This document shows, piece by piece, positions 29,821-41,481 of a stretch of 64,000 nt of DNA. The notes beneath the pieces are model-generated. The model had not been told where the DNA came from and searched no databases. It saw only the letters and a program-made list of their open reading frames with translations. Each line of letters starts with the position of its first letter. Position 1 is the stretch's first letter. Origin of the DNA: Centrapalus pauciflorus (Eukaryota > Streptophyta > Magnoliopsida > Asterales > Asteraceae). Position numbers and translations under genes: made by a program. The stretch is from positions 124,001 to 188,000 of the forward strand of contig JAANYP010002804.1 in the NCBI GenBank assembly GCA_020465985.1, written 5' to 3'.

Positions 29821-31852
29821 ATATTATTTGTTTTTCTAACAGATATGGCTTTTAGCTTATCATTTGAAGTTATTTTAGGTACCCACTTTTGAACTATTCT
29901 TTTAGGTATCCACTTTTGTACAATTCGCGGTGGAATTGTTTTTGAAATATTTTTCTGTGGAACCTTTTTCTGTTCATAAAATGGATCCTTTTTCTTCGGT
30001 TGCCAGCCGAGCTTATTAGATTTAACAATTGAAGGCTTACAAGTACAAGAATTCAAAGCAATTAAGTCCGTTCTTGAAAACTGTATACAAGAATTATTAA
30101 CAAGTTTATTATTACAGACAGAATGTTAAATTTTGCTATTTCTATCCGTAACAATTTTGTCCTTCACGCGCCACTCTTGTTTTATACTCTTGTTTTTCTG
30201 TTCTCTTTTCTTCTTTCGCCAAACTTGTTTTCTCGAACCGTTCACAATGATATCTGACATAAAAGAAGTATGAGAATTAGTAGATTCAGATACTCGTTTC
30301 TTCTTAAATTTTTCATACCTTTTGAAGATTGGACTTTAAGTGCAATTGAGTCCGCTGATGAAGATGATTCACCCTTTTCAAAGTTAGGAGTATTAACAAT
30401 AATTTTTGTTTTCTCCTTCTTTTGTTGTAATAATGGTGAATTTTCAGATGATTTTAAAGAATCTGTAGACATTCTTTGCAGAATTTTAACAGGTTCTTTA
30501 TTATCATTTGATTGTTTGTTATGCAAAGGTTTGACAAATTCATCAATTTTACCAAACATTTGCTCTAATGAACTAAAATCAGAGTGCATGTACAGATCAA
30601 ATTCCTTTTCTGAATTTATAAAATCTAGAGAAGTAGAGGATTGTGGATCAGACAATTTTATGTTTTTAGGCTGATCTTGCAACTTTTGTTCCATAGTTCT
30701 TAGTTCAGCCTTGAGAGTTCCATTCTCTGTCTTAAAATTTTTAACTTTCAATTCTAGATCAGAATTTATCTTTTCTAAAATTGAATATGGCAGATATAAT
30801 TTTTGAGATTGAGTAGGTAATTCAGACAAATCCTTTTCAGAATATGTTTGAATGTACTCTTCTTTAGTATCATTAATATTACTTGTGTCATTTATTCTGG
30901 TATAATCACCAGAATTTTGTATTTTGTCTGATCGTAATCTTTTTATTTCTTCACTAGATTCTACTTCTTCAGAGGCTTTCATAAATGTCATTTTTAATCC
31001 TAAGTTCATGTATCTGACATCATATAATGTTGGTGAACTAGATATTGCTTTTGTCAGATACTTTGGATTTTCCCAACCAATTCCGGATTTAGAATTATAA
31101 AATTCTGTGTCTTTTGGTTGATTTGAATAAATTGTTTGATCTGTTTGCCCTCTTTTGATAAATTCATCTTCCATCTTCTTTATTTTCTCATAAAGTTTAG
31201 TTCGTTCTTCAAAAATAGCATGATATTTTACAGAAAAGTTTGAAGCTTCTAATTCTGCTATTCACAGTCTTTCTTGTAAATCAGATATATTGTGATTAAG
31301 ATTGAGTATATTGCTTTGAAGTTCTCTTTCCTTATCTTGTAAGTCTGAAACTGCTCGTAAGGCTAATGCTTTATCTTTGGAAAAGTCTAAAACTAAGTTA
31401 TGTTCATTACGAAGTTTGTTTTCCAAAGAATGAGCATTTTTCTTTTCCGCCTTTAAAGATTTTTCAAACTTCTTAAGCATAAAGGCCATATCAGTTAGTT
31501 TTTCTTCTAATATACACGATTCATCAATATCATAGTCAGAATTAGAATGTACCTCCGGCTTATCTGAACCATCTGATTTTTCAGACTCTGAATCTTCATC
31601 ATTTTCAGCCTCGTTTTTGCCAGTTGCCATCAATGCAACTTCTTCTGTCTCTTCCTCTTCATCAGACTCAGATTCTTGTCTTTCTGCATCCTCTTCATCA
31701 GTTAATCCAACCCATACTTCATCTTCAGCTATCAATGCTGATTCACTCAATTCTGACTCAATGAAAATTTCTGATTTGAGGCAAATATGAGCATCTTCAT
31801 CCAAAATGTCATCATCTACAGATAACTGCAACCAGTGGTCATCTTCCGCCAT
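29772..31852 (-). pseudogene. gag: Element F gag C-terminal half (acidic, coiled coil, basic tail)
   Basis: Three open stretches: 31852-31262 and 31174-30242 share the frame of the N-terminal gag, separated by an in-frame TGA at 31264. The third, 30056-29772, follows a shift near 30240. The content is a Glu/Asp/Ser-rich segment, long heptad-like coils (LEKNxL-type repeats) and a Lys-rich tail with repeated IVQKWVPK units. This is the extended Gag tail typical of UBN2-gag Copia elements. Confidence 0.78.
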
Positions 31853-32086
31853 AAGAGCTTTTCCAGACTCTTTTTCTTTGGCTAAGAGAGCCTTTCTTGT
31901 ATAGTAGTGTTAGTTTTTGACTACTGGGGATCTGCATTCTCGGGCATAATGACCTGGTTTTCCACAGTTGTAACATTTCTGTTCTGACTCTTTCTTTGCT
32001 GACTTGTCTGACTTTTCATATTTGTCAGTCTTTCTTCCACTGCTTTCTCCAGATTTCTCATATTTGTCCTTCTTCTCAATTTTCCT
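31853..32086 (-). pseudogene. gag: Element F gag zinc-knuckle segment between two in-frame stops
   Basis: Bounded by TAG at 32089-32087 and TAA near 31910, all in the frame of the upstream gag. It contains the single CCHC knuckle CYNCGKPGHYAREC at 31975-31934 after a Lys/Glu/Ser-rich stretch. The nonsense codons would yield a Gag without its nucleic-acid-binding domain. Confidence 0.85.
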
Positions 32087-33022
32087 CTAGCCTGTTTTAT
32101 AGCGCATCTTATAGTTGGTTGGCTTTCTGTAGAATTTCTTTTGAAATGCTTTTGTAAGCAGTGCCATCTGCTTTTTCATCTCTTCTATCTCTGAATCAGC
32201 AGATGAGTCTGAGGATTCTGATTCAGAAGATGTACTGCTGACTACGGCTCTTTTCTCCTTTTTCATCTTGTATTTATACTTTTCCTCTGCCAGTAGAGCC
32301 AATGGATCAGTAGTTTCTTTCTCGGCTTTCTTCTTTCCTGATATTTTCTTCAACACAACCTCTTGATAGTTGTTGAGGTTTTCAAATATCATATGAGAAT
32401 CCATTTCCTCAATATCCTTTGTTTGCTGGATGATCATAGCATATTTTTCCCATTCAGGATTCAGAACATTTAGAAATTTGACATTTATGTCCAGATTGGA
32501 CTTTGTCACTCCGTTTCGTTTCATTTCACTTACCAAATTCCCAAACCTTAGGTAAGTGTTTTCCAGTAGTTCACCTTCACGGGCTCTGAAATTTTCAAAC
32601 GTAATTAGGCTGTTTCTAGCCCTGTTTGTGGCAGCTCTGTCAGATCCCCTCATGATTTTACACACTTCATCCCAAATTGACTTAGCAGTTTTTGTGTTTG
32701 TGAGGCATGTGTAGATATCATTAGGGATGGATATCAGAAGTAACTTCCTGGCAGTTTTATCCCCTAATTTTCTCTTCTTTTGGGCTTTAGTCAGGTAGGT
32801 GACCTCGACTGTCCTTGGTGGAATTGGGGGATTACCGGTTGGTACTCCAGGGATTGTTTCCATGAAAGTGGATGGTCCTTCGGTTAAGGATTTCAGCATC
32901 TCTTCCGATAAATCATGAAAACTAATAAATTCAAGAAACCTCTCCCTCCAATGAACGTATTCACCCCTGTATAGAATTGGGGGTTTGGTTTCTGATCCCA
33001 TTGCCAGAGCGTCTTTAGACAT
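32087..33022 (-). CDS. gag: Element F gag N-terminal half (UBN2)
   Basis: 311 residues starting MSKDALAMGSE. The Copia gag fold includes YVHWRERFLEFI, TKTAKSIWDEV, SLITFENFRAREGELLENTY and EWEKYAMIIQQ. A Ser-rich, Lys-rich C-terminal part precedes the knuckle segment. A TAG ends the frame where the protein should continue. It is the structural capsid precursor. Confidence 0.9.
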   Translation of the reverse strand: MSKDALAMGSETKPPILYRGEYVHWRERFLEFISFHDLSEEMLKSLTEGPSTFMETIPGVPTGNPPIPPRTVEVTYLTKAQKKRKLGDKTARKLLLISIPNDIYTCLTNTKTAKSIWDEVCKIMRGSDRAATNRARNSLITFENFRAREGELLENTYLRFGNLVSEMKRNGVTKSNLDINVKFLNVLNPEWEKYAMIIQQTKDIEEMDSHMIFENLNNYQEVVLKKISGKKKAEKETTDPLALLAEEKYKYKMKKEKRAVVSSTSSESESSDSSADSEIEEMKKQMALLTKAFQKKFYRKPTNYKMRYKTG

Positions 33023-34088
33023 ATTGATTGATATATGGGAAACTGTCCAAGATCTGATGAACTCCGATTGAGATTGAAAATTTTGATCAAAATTGAAAAA
33101 ACAGATTAGTGCTGAAATCTACAACACAGTAACTTGTTAGTAGCAATAATCAACTTGACTCAGACACTGAATAGACTTGATGTTGATGTATTGCAACAAT
33201 CTAGATTAATATGTGTGTGAAACTCGAATGATCTAGGTATGAAACTCGAATGAGTTTTGAGTGAAGCTTGAATGTGTAATGTGAAACTCGAATGAGTTTA
33301 GAGTGAAACTCGATTGAGTTTGATGTGAAACTCGATTGAGTTTTATGTGAAACTCGATTGAGTTTGGTATGAAACTCGATTGAGTTTGGTATGAAACTCG
33401 ATTGAGTTTGGAAGAAAACTCGAATGACTTTGAAATGAAACTCGAATTTGCTTGAAATGAAACTCGAATTTGTCTCCTCTGACACTTGAATAAATTTCAC
33501 TTCTAATAAACTCGATGAACTTTTTATCTAACTTTATTGACTGTGGTTGTCAACTCGATTGACAGTGATTGTCAACTCGATGACACTTTTGTCAACTCGA
33601 ATTTCACAAATATTCAACTCGAATAACAGAAATATTCAACTCGAATAACACCAAGGATATGTGTATTTCGAGTTTCTTAATATTTTCTGATTTTTCAAGT
33701 CTGAAATTCAAATTAAATCCAAAAATTTGCCCATTTTCACTCAAATTGCAATCGAAGGTGATGATTTTGTATACAAACACTTTTTGTGAAACACCTTTGT
33801 GCAAAAATAGATCTAGGTTTGACTTTTTCAATGGAACAGTATTCGTTTTTATATTTTTCAAAATTTAGCAAAAATGCCTAGATCTTTTTCTGTGTTTTGT
33901 GAATCAATTCAAGTTTATACTCAATTGATTCATCTATCAATCCTTTACCTTCGATCCAATTTTCACTGGTAATGATCAACATATTAAAAACCCTTAGTGA
34001 TTTTAGGGTTTTTCGAAAAAAAATCTCAAGAACAGTGAGTAATTTCGAAAAAAAAAATCAATCTCAGATCAGAATATTCACTCCTAAA
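33023..34088 (-). other. Element F leader with CTCGAATGA-type cluster
   Basis: Untranslated leader between PBS and gag. At 33218-33660 about 25 copies of AACTCGAATGA/CTCGATTGAGTTT repeat at roughly 20-30 base spacing, with GTATGAAACTCGATTGAGTT repeated almost exactly. This is the same motif family as the spacer before the accessory ORF (24785-25410). No gene is visible. Confidence 0.7.
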
Positions 34089-34100
34089 GCTCTGAAACCA
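34089..34100 (-). promoter_or_regulatory. Element F primer-binding site
   Basis: Minus strand TGGTTTCAGAGC, one mismatch from the tRNA-Met complement, two bases inside the 5' LTR. Confidence 0.88.
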
Positions 34101-34102
34101 AT

Positions 34103-34388
34103 TGTGAATTACAATTTCATATCAATCATACAACAAATTAAGAACAATAACAATTCATTACTCAAAACACTAACCGAATGATTGATTATCAGAGAATGTC
34201 GATTACAAAAGCTTGAGAGAATAATTCCAGAATTAGTAACTGCTATATCTCCGTACAAAAAGAGAACTGTCAGATCTATTTTTCTATTGAAAGTCAACCA
34301 TACTATTTTTATACATATTTGACAACTATCAAAGAAATACAAAACAACCCCTATACTTTGTTTCCATCAATTAAAATACAATCTAACA
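34103..34388 (-). repeat. Element F 5' LTR (286 bp)
   Basis: Pairs with 20522-20807 (four mismatches). It lies beside the PBS and the TCTAA target copy at 34389-34393. Confidence 0.95.
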
Positions 34389-34686
34389 TCTAAGTCTAAA
34401 ATGGTTTAAGTGATTTCAAATTGCCGACACTTCGAGTTTGTTCATGGCTTCGAGTTTGTCACTAAACTCGAAAAACCAATAAACTCGAATGAGGGTTTGT
34501 TTCGAACATGTTATTCGAATTTGCCATTAAAATCGAAATATTTGATTAATTTTTAAATCAAGCTTGTAGAAATTCATATGTGTTGGATTTGAACTTCCAT
34601 AAGTTCACAATAAAACAAATTTGAATTTAAACAAGTTTATTTTTATTTTGATCATTCTAATATATTGTACGCTTTATTGTGCAGAT
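34389..34686 (+). promoter_or_regulatory. Element E spacer, 3' part, ending in an acceptor-like TTTATTGTGCAG
   Basis: Continuation of the spacer split by F. TCGAGTTTG/AAACTCGAA motifs cluster at 34425-34545. A T-rich stretch with a CTAAT branch-point-like site and GCTTTATTGTGCAG ends at 34684, two bases before the accessory ATG at 34687. G has the same layout with ATGTAG. Confidence 0.5.
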
Positions 34687-35514
34687 ATGGTGGATAGAGC
34701 GTTTATCCAAAAGCATAACATGGTCGTATCACCAGACCGTGAGCTACCTGAAGCTCAGGCATTCCGCCAGATGGTGGATTTTTTGGCTGCTTCAAGGGTT
34801 TCTTATGCCCTTTCGCACAATGTCCAGATAGTGCTGCCTTATGTTAGGCAGTTTTGGGATCATTTGCAGGTCGACTGCACTGTTACTCCGACAGTATAAG
34901 GACCAAAATAGCCGGGTAGCCCCTTGTGTTCTCAGCAGATGTATTGCGCCGGGTCTTGCAGTTGGGTTCTGCAGAGCACGAAGCTGGGCCAATAGACTTT
35001 CCGTTGGAAGTTAGGCAAGCTGCGTTCTGAAGAATGGGGTATAGCCTTGATGTGGCAAAGGCATCATATATGAAGAGCGGTTTGATTGGGCAATGGAGAT
35101 ATTTAGCACATGTCTTCATGGTGTGCTTCGCTCCGAAGAAAGCCGGTTTGATTACATCGTGTCGAAGATACAATCAGTGATGATAGCGTTGGTCTACAAC
35201 CAGAGGTTTAGTTATTCAGAAATGTTCTTTGCGCAGTTTGTTCACCAAATAACAGCTCCAGCAAGAGAAAGATTTTTGATGTATCCTAGGTTCATGATGA
35301 TGCTGATCAGACACTTTTTGCCAAATCTGCCGCAATTTCCAGAAATTCAAAGTGTTGTCGTGATCGATAAGAGAATATTTGCAGATTGTCAAGCGCATAG
35401 GGGTGCATTGGCGAGACCAGTAGAAGCACCACTTTTTGCTGTTGTGGTGAATCCTGATTTTCAAGCCCCAGAAGGTGCAAACTGGGCAGGAGGCGTACAA
35501 GTTCAGCAGCAGCC

Positions 35515-35548
<34 letters not shown>

Positions 35549-37682
35549 AGGCCTCAGCAACAACAAAGAAGGAGGCAGAGACCTTCAGTTAGACAAACTC
35601 AGGCTACAAGGCCATCATCTAGCAGGGTGCAGGAGTCAGAAGAAGCAGGTCCATCAACGGACGCTGCGAGTCCTTCAGTTGTAGCCCCCGTAACTGATCC
35701 ACGGGTGGAGACATTGGAAGAGATTTGGGCTCAAGGGCCGCATGCAAATGAAGAGATTACTTCTGAGCTTGTTGGAAATACTTTGGAACCTCCAGCTGGT
35801 GAAGAAGATATTTTTCGCCAGATAGAGGATTATGTACCTGAGGAAGAAGGTCAAGCTGTGACCACATTTGAATCTGAGTCGGAAGAAATTGAAGAGATTG
35901 AGATTGAGGCACCAAGGAAAGAGACAGAAGATCCATCTATCCGAATAGGCACATATGGATAAAGAATAGTGGTTATTGACGAAGAAGCAGGGAAGAGGAG
36001 AGCGAGCATCTAGGGATTCGGATGCAGATGACTCCGATTTCGAGGTTGAAGATACAGCCCCTTTGGTGCCTAGGCAGAGGGCCAAGAGGCATCGCTTCAT
36101 GCAGGGAGCTTCGTCTGCCTCTGCTTCTGAGCCTGAAATTCCAACCGCTCAGCCATCAGCTCAAACATCCATACCACCACCACCACCACCTGTTCAATCA
36201 TCAATTCCACCACCGATCATCCCGTCACCTATCACATCCATACCATCAACCTCATCCACCTTCATTGACAACCAAAGGTTTTCTGAGCTCAGAAGCAAGG
36301 TTGATTTCCAACAAGTCCAAATATTTCAGCTTACGAAAGCCGTCGGCGAACTTCAGGCGCATAATGCAAATATCGATAAAGAAAATCTTGAGCTGAAGAC
36401 GTTCGTTGCTGATCTGGCTGCAGAGATCTGCACTATGAGGTCCCTGATTGAGCAATTAATGAAAAATTTAAAGGCTCAGGGGGAGAATAGTTGCAGGGAT
36501 GTTGAGGAGCTGAGAAGGGACGATGATGAAGGCAATGATCCCGATGCACCAAAAGACACTGAGCCAGTAGATTTTTCTGCTACTCAACATGCCAAACTTC
36601 AGGGGGAGCCAAGTTAGACTGAAGCTGAAGGAGGTGAGGCGAGTTCCTCAAAGGTCATGGAGAGCGAAATGAGCGAAATGATTAAAGTTGTGATGAATAT
36701 TGAGGAAGAGGTGTTAGATTTTGATTTTGAAGACGAGATTGATGAGCTGGAGGAAGGAGAGATTATTCCAGAAGACGTTCCTGAATGGAAACCAGATGAT
36801 GAGGTATTGGGTGATGAGGAAGATGAAGCAAATGAAATCATTATTCAGCAAAATCCAATCACTGATACATATGTGACGAAGGAACAAAATGTGATTGACA
36901 TAGAAGCTGTTAAAGCTGCTTTAAATGTTGAAACACAAGTTGAAGAGCCCATCAGGGAGCTTACTGATGAAGAACAGAGAAAATTATGGTTTAGGGTAGG
37001 AAAGAAGGCAATAGAATTGAAGGAAAAGATGATTGTGCCTAATGCTGGAAAGCTGTCCGGAAATATACTTAGTTGGTTCTTTGATCGAGAACTGCAGCTG
37101 TTTATCATCAAGAGAAAGGATGGACTTCAGTATCTAAGGAGAAGATTAAAAGATTTCAATTCACTTCCAAAGGTTGAGATAAAGGCGTTGGCGTGGAAGG
37201 AGTTGGTTAATATCGGGGACGATCCCTATGCTGAAATAATTGCCGAGATTATAAGAAGGGAAGGGAGGTCTAGGAAATTTGAAAGACTCAATCCATGAAT
37301 TGGTAAAAGAGTTATGGACCATACAAGAATTGATCCTCTTACTGGTAGGCCATGGATGAAAATTCAGTACAAACCAGTTAGATGTTTAAAGAAAGTCCCT
37401 CTGAAGCCGATGCCACAGAATGTGTTGGGTAATCTCAACTGGTGGTATGTTGAAAAAGAGACGGGTGAAGCTGTAATGGAAGATCTCGAAGAAAAGGTGA
37501 TTCTTAGAGTTTATGATCCGTTGCACCTAGTTAATCTATCCAAAGATGATCTTCATGTGCTTCATGTTTACAAAATCTCGTGTGATGCGCATATGGAGTC
37601 TGAAGCCAAAAAGTATCAGAATGTGGTCAAGGTTTGTGTTGAACAAGGTCTGTATGCTGGTAGTATTTTGAATAGACCTTAG
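34687..37682 (+). pseudogene. Element E accessory ORF (broken)
   Basis: Starts MVDRAFIQKHNMVVSPDREL just after the acceptor-like site. Comparison with G shows a stop near 34899, a shift before 35093, a stop at 35960-35962, a shift near 35980, and stops near 36615 and 37298. Features in order: FWDHLQVD head, YPRFMMMLIRHFLP, a CAG-repeat polyGln/Arg linker (~35503-35570), acidic stretch, AKRHRF basic patch, Pro-rich PPPPPP, a coiled coil (FQQVQIFQLTKAVGELQ), a second acidic stretch, and a C-terminal block with LQYLRRRLKDFNSL and NLNWWYVEKETGE. No membrane or enzyme motif is visible. Confidence 0.75.
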
Positions 37683-37719
37683 TACTTGGTCAAAATGTAA
37701 ATAGTTAGAAGCTATCGTC

Positions 37720-37730
37720 AAGGGGGAGTC
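37720..37730 (+). promoter_or_regulatory. Element E polypurine tract
   Basis: AAGGGGGAGTC directly before the 3' LTR, identical in G. Confidence 0.9.
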
Positions 37731-38329
37731 TATTGGTACACCCTGTGTGACGATAACAGTGTAAGTATTGTTAGCATTTTGTGTAAGTCAAGTTACGTAG
37801 TATTGAATATTGACTAGTGTTTGATATATGTGATTATGTGTGTTTGATATTTGTTGTTTGTATGTTTGAACTTGGCGTAACGTATTACAAGAAGTTCAAA
37901 CATAAAGTTCAAAGATATATTCAAACATAAGTTAAAACATATGTTAAAATAGAAGTTTGATAGTTGAAATTCGAATTTGTACTTAAGGTAGATTCGAATT
38001 TGTCATAAGGACAAATTCGAATGGGCCTTGGGCCTGATTCGAGTTTGTCCTATGACAAACTCGAATCTGTCAGTATAATTAAGGGTTAACTCGAATAATT
38101 ATCAGACTTTTGCAGAATTCTAGAGCAATTAAGCAAAAGGCGATCTCGAATTTGCAACTTTCCAGAGAGTAGTTTCGGAGAGAATCATCGTGTAGGTGCG
38201 TTCGAAGTCGTTCGTATAACACCGTGGTAGTCTCCGTGTGTGTGATCTTACCATCAAGCCGCTAACGAGGATTCCAAACTCGTTGGACGGTGTCGCGTAG
38301 AGATAGATCCCTAGTGTCAAGACCTTACA
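37731..38329 (+). repeat. Element E 3' LTR (599 bp), terminal TG mutated to TA
   Basis: Begins TATTGGTACACC and ends GACCTTACA. A ~17-base deletion relative to the 5' LTR lies in the AATTCGAATTTGTACTTAAGG region. The tandem hairpins are perfect here: 37993-38021 (loop ATAAG) and 38038-38065 (loop CTAT). Confidence 0.92.
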
Positions 38330-39287
38330 GCTCACCGACCTCGCCCCAACACACTGGGTCAGGCACTTGCGCCCATATAGTGCCTCAAATGGAGCCATCT
38401 TGATCGTGGCGTGATAGCTATTATTATACGCGAACTCGACCAATGGTAAATGCACGTCCCAGTTACCACTGAAGTCGATATCACACGCTCGCAACATATC
38501 CTCAAGAGTCTGGTTGGTACGCTCGGTCTGTCCATCAGTCTACGGTCTATACACCGTGCTCAACTGAACTTTGGTGCCCAATTCTCGCTGAAAGCTCTGC
38601 CAGAATCGAGACATGAACTGAGTATCCCTGTCCGAAATAATCAACATCAGAATCCCATGCCGCGATACCACCTCATTGATGTACAGTCTCGCTAACTCAT
38701 CCATGGTGATTGTGCCTCGGACGGCTAAGAAGTGCGCACTCTTCGTTAGTGGATCCACTATTACCCAGATCATGTCGTTCCAGCGGACCGTCCGTGGAAG
38801 TCTCACAATAAAAATCCATCGTAATGTGGTACCACTTCCACTCGGGGATCTCTAACGGCTGTAGATGACTGTGCAGCTTCTGATGCTCGGCTTTGACCCT
38901 CAGACACGTCATACACTGCTCAACATACCGGCCCACATCCCTTTTCATTCCCGGCCACCAGTAAAAATCACAGAGATCACGATACATTTTGGTACTCCCT
39001 GGATGCACGGATAGCCTCGATCGTGGTGACTCATCAAGAATCAACTGTCGCAGATTCCCAACCCTCAGGACACATACCCTGTCATGAAACTTATACAGCC
39101 CGCGATCGTCCCTGATCAATGAATCAAGCTGCGCAGTCAAACGCTCTCGCTTCACATGATCATCCCGCAGGCCCTCCTGCTGTGCTAATCTTAGACTATC
39201 AGTCAATGTCGAGGTAATTTCAAGCCTCAAAGCCCTGGAAATCAGAGCCTGGCCGCATGCCCTATGGCTCAGCGCGTCAGCTACCAC
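38330..39287 (-). pseudogene. pol: Element D integrase (zinc domain and core), frameshifted
   Basis: The first part holds the H2C2 zinc domain (HPGSTKMYRDL, WWPGMKRDV, CMTCLRVKAEHQ) after VADALSHR. A frame change near 38800 leads into the core with IVDPLTKSAHF, ISDRDTQFMSRFW and, past a CAG-to-TAG stop at 38540, the TDGQTERTNQT region with the catalytic Glu. LPLVEFAYNNSYH and FEALYGRKC follow, then the element E junction. The first catalytic Asp lies in the shifted zone. Confidence 0.9.
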
Positions 39288-40234
39288 ATTAGCCCGGCCT
39301 GGGTGCTACTGAATCTCGCAATCGTAGTCCTTAAGCAACTCCAGACTATGCCGCTGTCGCATGTTCAGATCTTTTTGGCTGAACAGATTCCTGAAGGCTC
39401 TTATGGTCGGTATACACAATAAACCGAGACCCGTACAGATAATGACGCCAAATTTTCAACGGGAACACAATGGCGTCTAACTCTAAATGATGCACGGTAT
39501 AGTTCTCCTCATAAGTTTTCAGCTGGCGCGAAGCACATGCGATCACTTTCCCCCGCTGCATCAGAACGTAACCCAACCCAGATCCCGAAGCATCAAAATA
39601 CACTACAAAATCATCGGTACCCTCCGGCAAGGCCAACACTGGAGCCTGACACAACCGGGTCTTCAACTCTCAGAACACACGCTCCTAATCCTCGGACCAC
39701 TCAAATGGTACAGACTGTCGTGTCAATTTCGTCAACGGCAAGTCAATCCTCGAAAAGTCCTTGATAAAGCGTCGAAAATACCTGGCAAGACCCAGAAAAC
39801 TGCGAATCTCTGGCACTGACTTCGGAGGCTCCCAACTCATCACTGCCTCAATCTTGGCTGGATCCACTTTTATGCCCTCTGCACTGACCACATGTCCCAA
39901 AATCTGTACCTCACGCAGCCAAAACTCACATTTGGACAGCTTCGCATACAATTTCTCCCTGCGCAGCACAGTCAAAAACTCCCGGAGGTGCTAATCATGG
40001 TCCCCAGCGTTCCTCGAGTAGATCAGGATGTCATCGATGAACACGATCACGAATCTATCCAACATAGCTCTACACACCCTGTTCATCAAATCCATGAAAG
40101 TCGCGGGTGCGTTAGTCAATTCGAATGGCATCACAAGAAACTCGTAGTGCCCATAACGAGTCTAGAATGTTGTCTTCGGCACATCCTTGTCCCTGACCCT
40201 CAACTGATGATACCCAGACCGCAAGTCAATCTTG
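39288..40234 (-). pseudogene. pol: Element D reverse transcriptase C-terminal part and RNase H
   Basis: From the element G junction: KIDLRSGYHQLRV, FLVMPFELTNAPATFM, the catalytic FIDDILIYS box, AKLSKCEFWL and FLGLARYFRRFI. RNase H follows, with VYFDASGSGLGYVL, LELDAIVFPLKIWRHYLYG and VYTDHKSL. Stops occur near 40164, 39994, 39684 and 39670, plus one after the RNase H block; several are TAG at positions where CAG or GAG is usual. This is Gypsy RVT_1 with RNase H. Confidence 0.9.
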
Positions 40235-40239
40235 GAAAA

Positions 40240-40863
40240 TGTTGGTACACCATGTGTGACGATAGCAGTCTAAGTTGTGTTAGCATTTTGTGTAAGTCAT
40301 GTTACAAGGTTTTGAATATTAACTAGTATTTGATATATGTGATTTTATGTGTTTGACATTTATTGTTTGTATGTTTGAACTTGGTGTAACGTATTACAAG
40401 AAGTTCAAACATAAAGTTCAAAGATTAATTCAAACATAAGTTAAAACATATATTCAAATAGAAGTTTGACATGTAAAATTCGAATTTAGGGTAAATTCGA
40501 ATTTAGCATAGAAGTCAAATTCGAATTTGTCATGTGGACAAATTCGAATGGGCCTTGGGCCTGGTTCGAGTTTGTTCCATGACAAACTCGAATTGGTCAA
40601 TATAATTAGGGATTAACTCGAATGATTAGTAGACTTTTGCAGAATTCTGGAGAGTAATTAAGCATAAGGCGATCTCGAGTTTATCAGCAATCTGTGTGTT
40701 TTCGGAGAGAATCATCGCGTAGGTTCGTTCGTAGTCGTTTGTACAACGCCGTGGTAGTCTCCGTGTTCCGTGCGTGTGATTTTACCATCAAGCCGCTAAC
40801 GAGGATTCCACACTCGTTCCTGTGTGTCGCGTCTAGATAGATCCGTGGTGTGAAGTCCTTACA
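40240..40863 (+). repeat. Element G 5' LTR (624 bp)
   Basis: TGTTGGTACACC to GTCCTTACA. Hairpins at 40520-40548 (perfect 12-bp stem, loop ATGTG) and 40565-40592 (loop CCAT, closing T-G). AG|GTTCGT at 40721-40728 corresponds to the possible donor in E. Confidence 0.94.
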
Positions 40864-40865
40864 AG

Positions 40866-40877
40866 TGGTATCAGAGC
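40866..40877 (+). promoter_or_regulatory. Element G primer-binding site
   Basis: TGGTATCAGAGC, perfect complement of the initiator tRNA-Met 3' end, two bases after the LTR. Confidence 0.95.
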
Positions 40878-41481
40878 TACGGTGTTCTTCGTGTTCTTCA
40901 TGTTCATAAGATACATCCTAGGTTTCTTGACGTTTTTGGACGGTGAATATCACGTATTTTTCAAATTAGATTCCGGGAAATACTTTGTTGTAGTTCACGT
41001 TTTTTTATCAAAATCAATATTTTTACTTGTAAAAATATTGATTTAATCTGAAAAACTTGAAGTATTAGCCGTTTTTCGAATTTGCGGCGCTCGAGTTTGT
41101 TAAGGAGAAATTAGGGTTTGCTCCCTTTCGAGTTTGACCAAAATACGCTCCTTTCGACATTCCTTAAAGGTTTGTTTCGAAATTGGCCATTTCGAATTTG
41201 CTTTGGGTATTCGACTTTACACTAAAGTCGAATTAGGGCATTCGAGTTTAGTGGGGTTTTCGAATTAAGTGGACATTCGAATTTAAGTGGAGTTTCGAGT
41301 TTAAGTGACCTTCAACTTTGCCATTAATTTCGAATATAGTTTGATTTCAAACTTAATTTCGAATTTAGTTCAAAAACAGTTTAAAATTAATTAGGTTCGA
41401 ATTTCTCGAAATTCGAAAGAATTATTTTATATTAATTTCGAATTAAATTAATTAAGTTTAAATCCAAAAATATTTGAAACA
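40878..41481 (+). other. Element G leader with TCGAA-type motif cluster
   Basis: Untranslated leader before gag. TTCGAATTT, CTCGAGTTT and TTCGACTTT motifs are concentrated between about 41070 and 41450 and are spaced differently from E. No coding signal. Confidence 0.6.

Larger units (their letters stand above)
20522..34388 (-). mobile_element. Element F: 13.9-kb Ty1/Copia retrotransposon with accessory ORF, inserted in E
   Basis: Two 286-bp LTRs (20522-20807, 34103-34388; TGTGAATTACA to ATCTAACA on the plus strand) differ at only four positions by my reading. They are flanked by perfect TCTAA copies (20517-20521, 34389-34393). PBS and PPT place the 5' end on the right. Order on the minus strand: leader, gag, protease remnant, integrase, RT, RNase H, spacer, accessory ORF. 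Despite young LTRs the coding region has many stops and an internal deletion, so it probably moved with proteins supplied in trans. Confidence 0.95.
11329..38329 (+). mobile_element. Element E: Ty1/Copia retrotransposon with accessory ORF, inserted in D pol
   Basis: The LTRs (11329-11952, 37731-38329) enclose PBS, gag, PR, IN, RT, RNase H, a spacer, an accessory ORF and a PPT. The flanks GCTTA (11324-11328) and GCTCA (38330-38334) are a 5-bp target duplication with one mismatch, and D pol resumes on either side. Its spacer is split by element F; without it E is about 13.1 kb. Stops occur in every coding module, and the 3' LTR begins TA instead of TG, so E is dead. G (40240-53527) is a sister copy that shows where E is damaged. 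Confidence 0.93.

Noticed and set aside
34687..37682. Retroviral-type envelope gene
   Set aside because: Position fits, but there is no signal peptide, transmembrane span or glycoprotein-like cysteine pattern.
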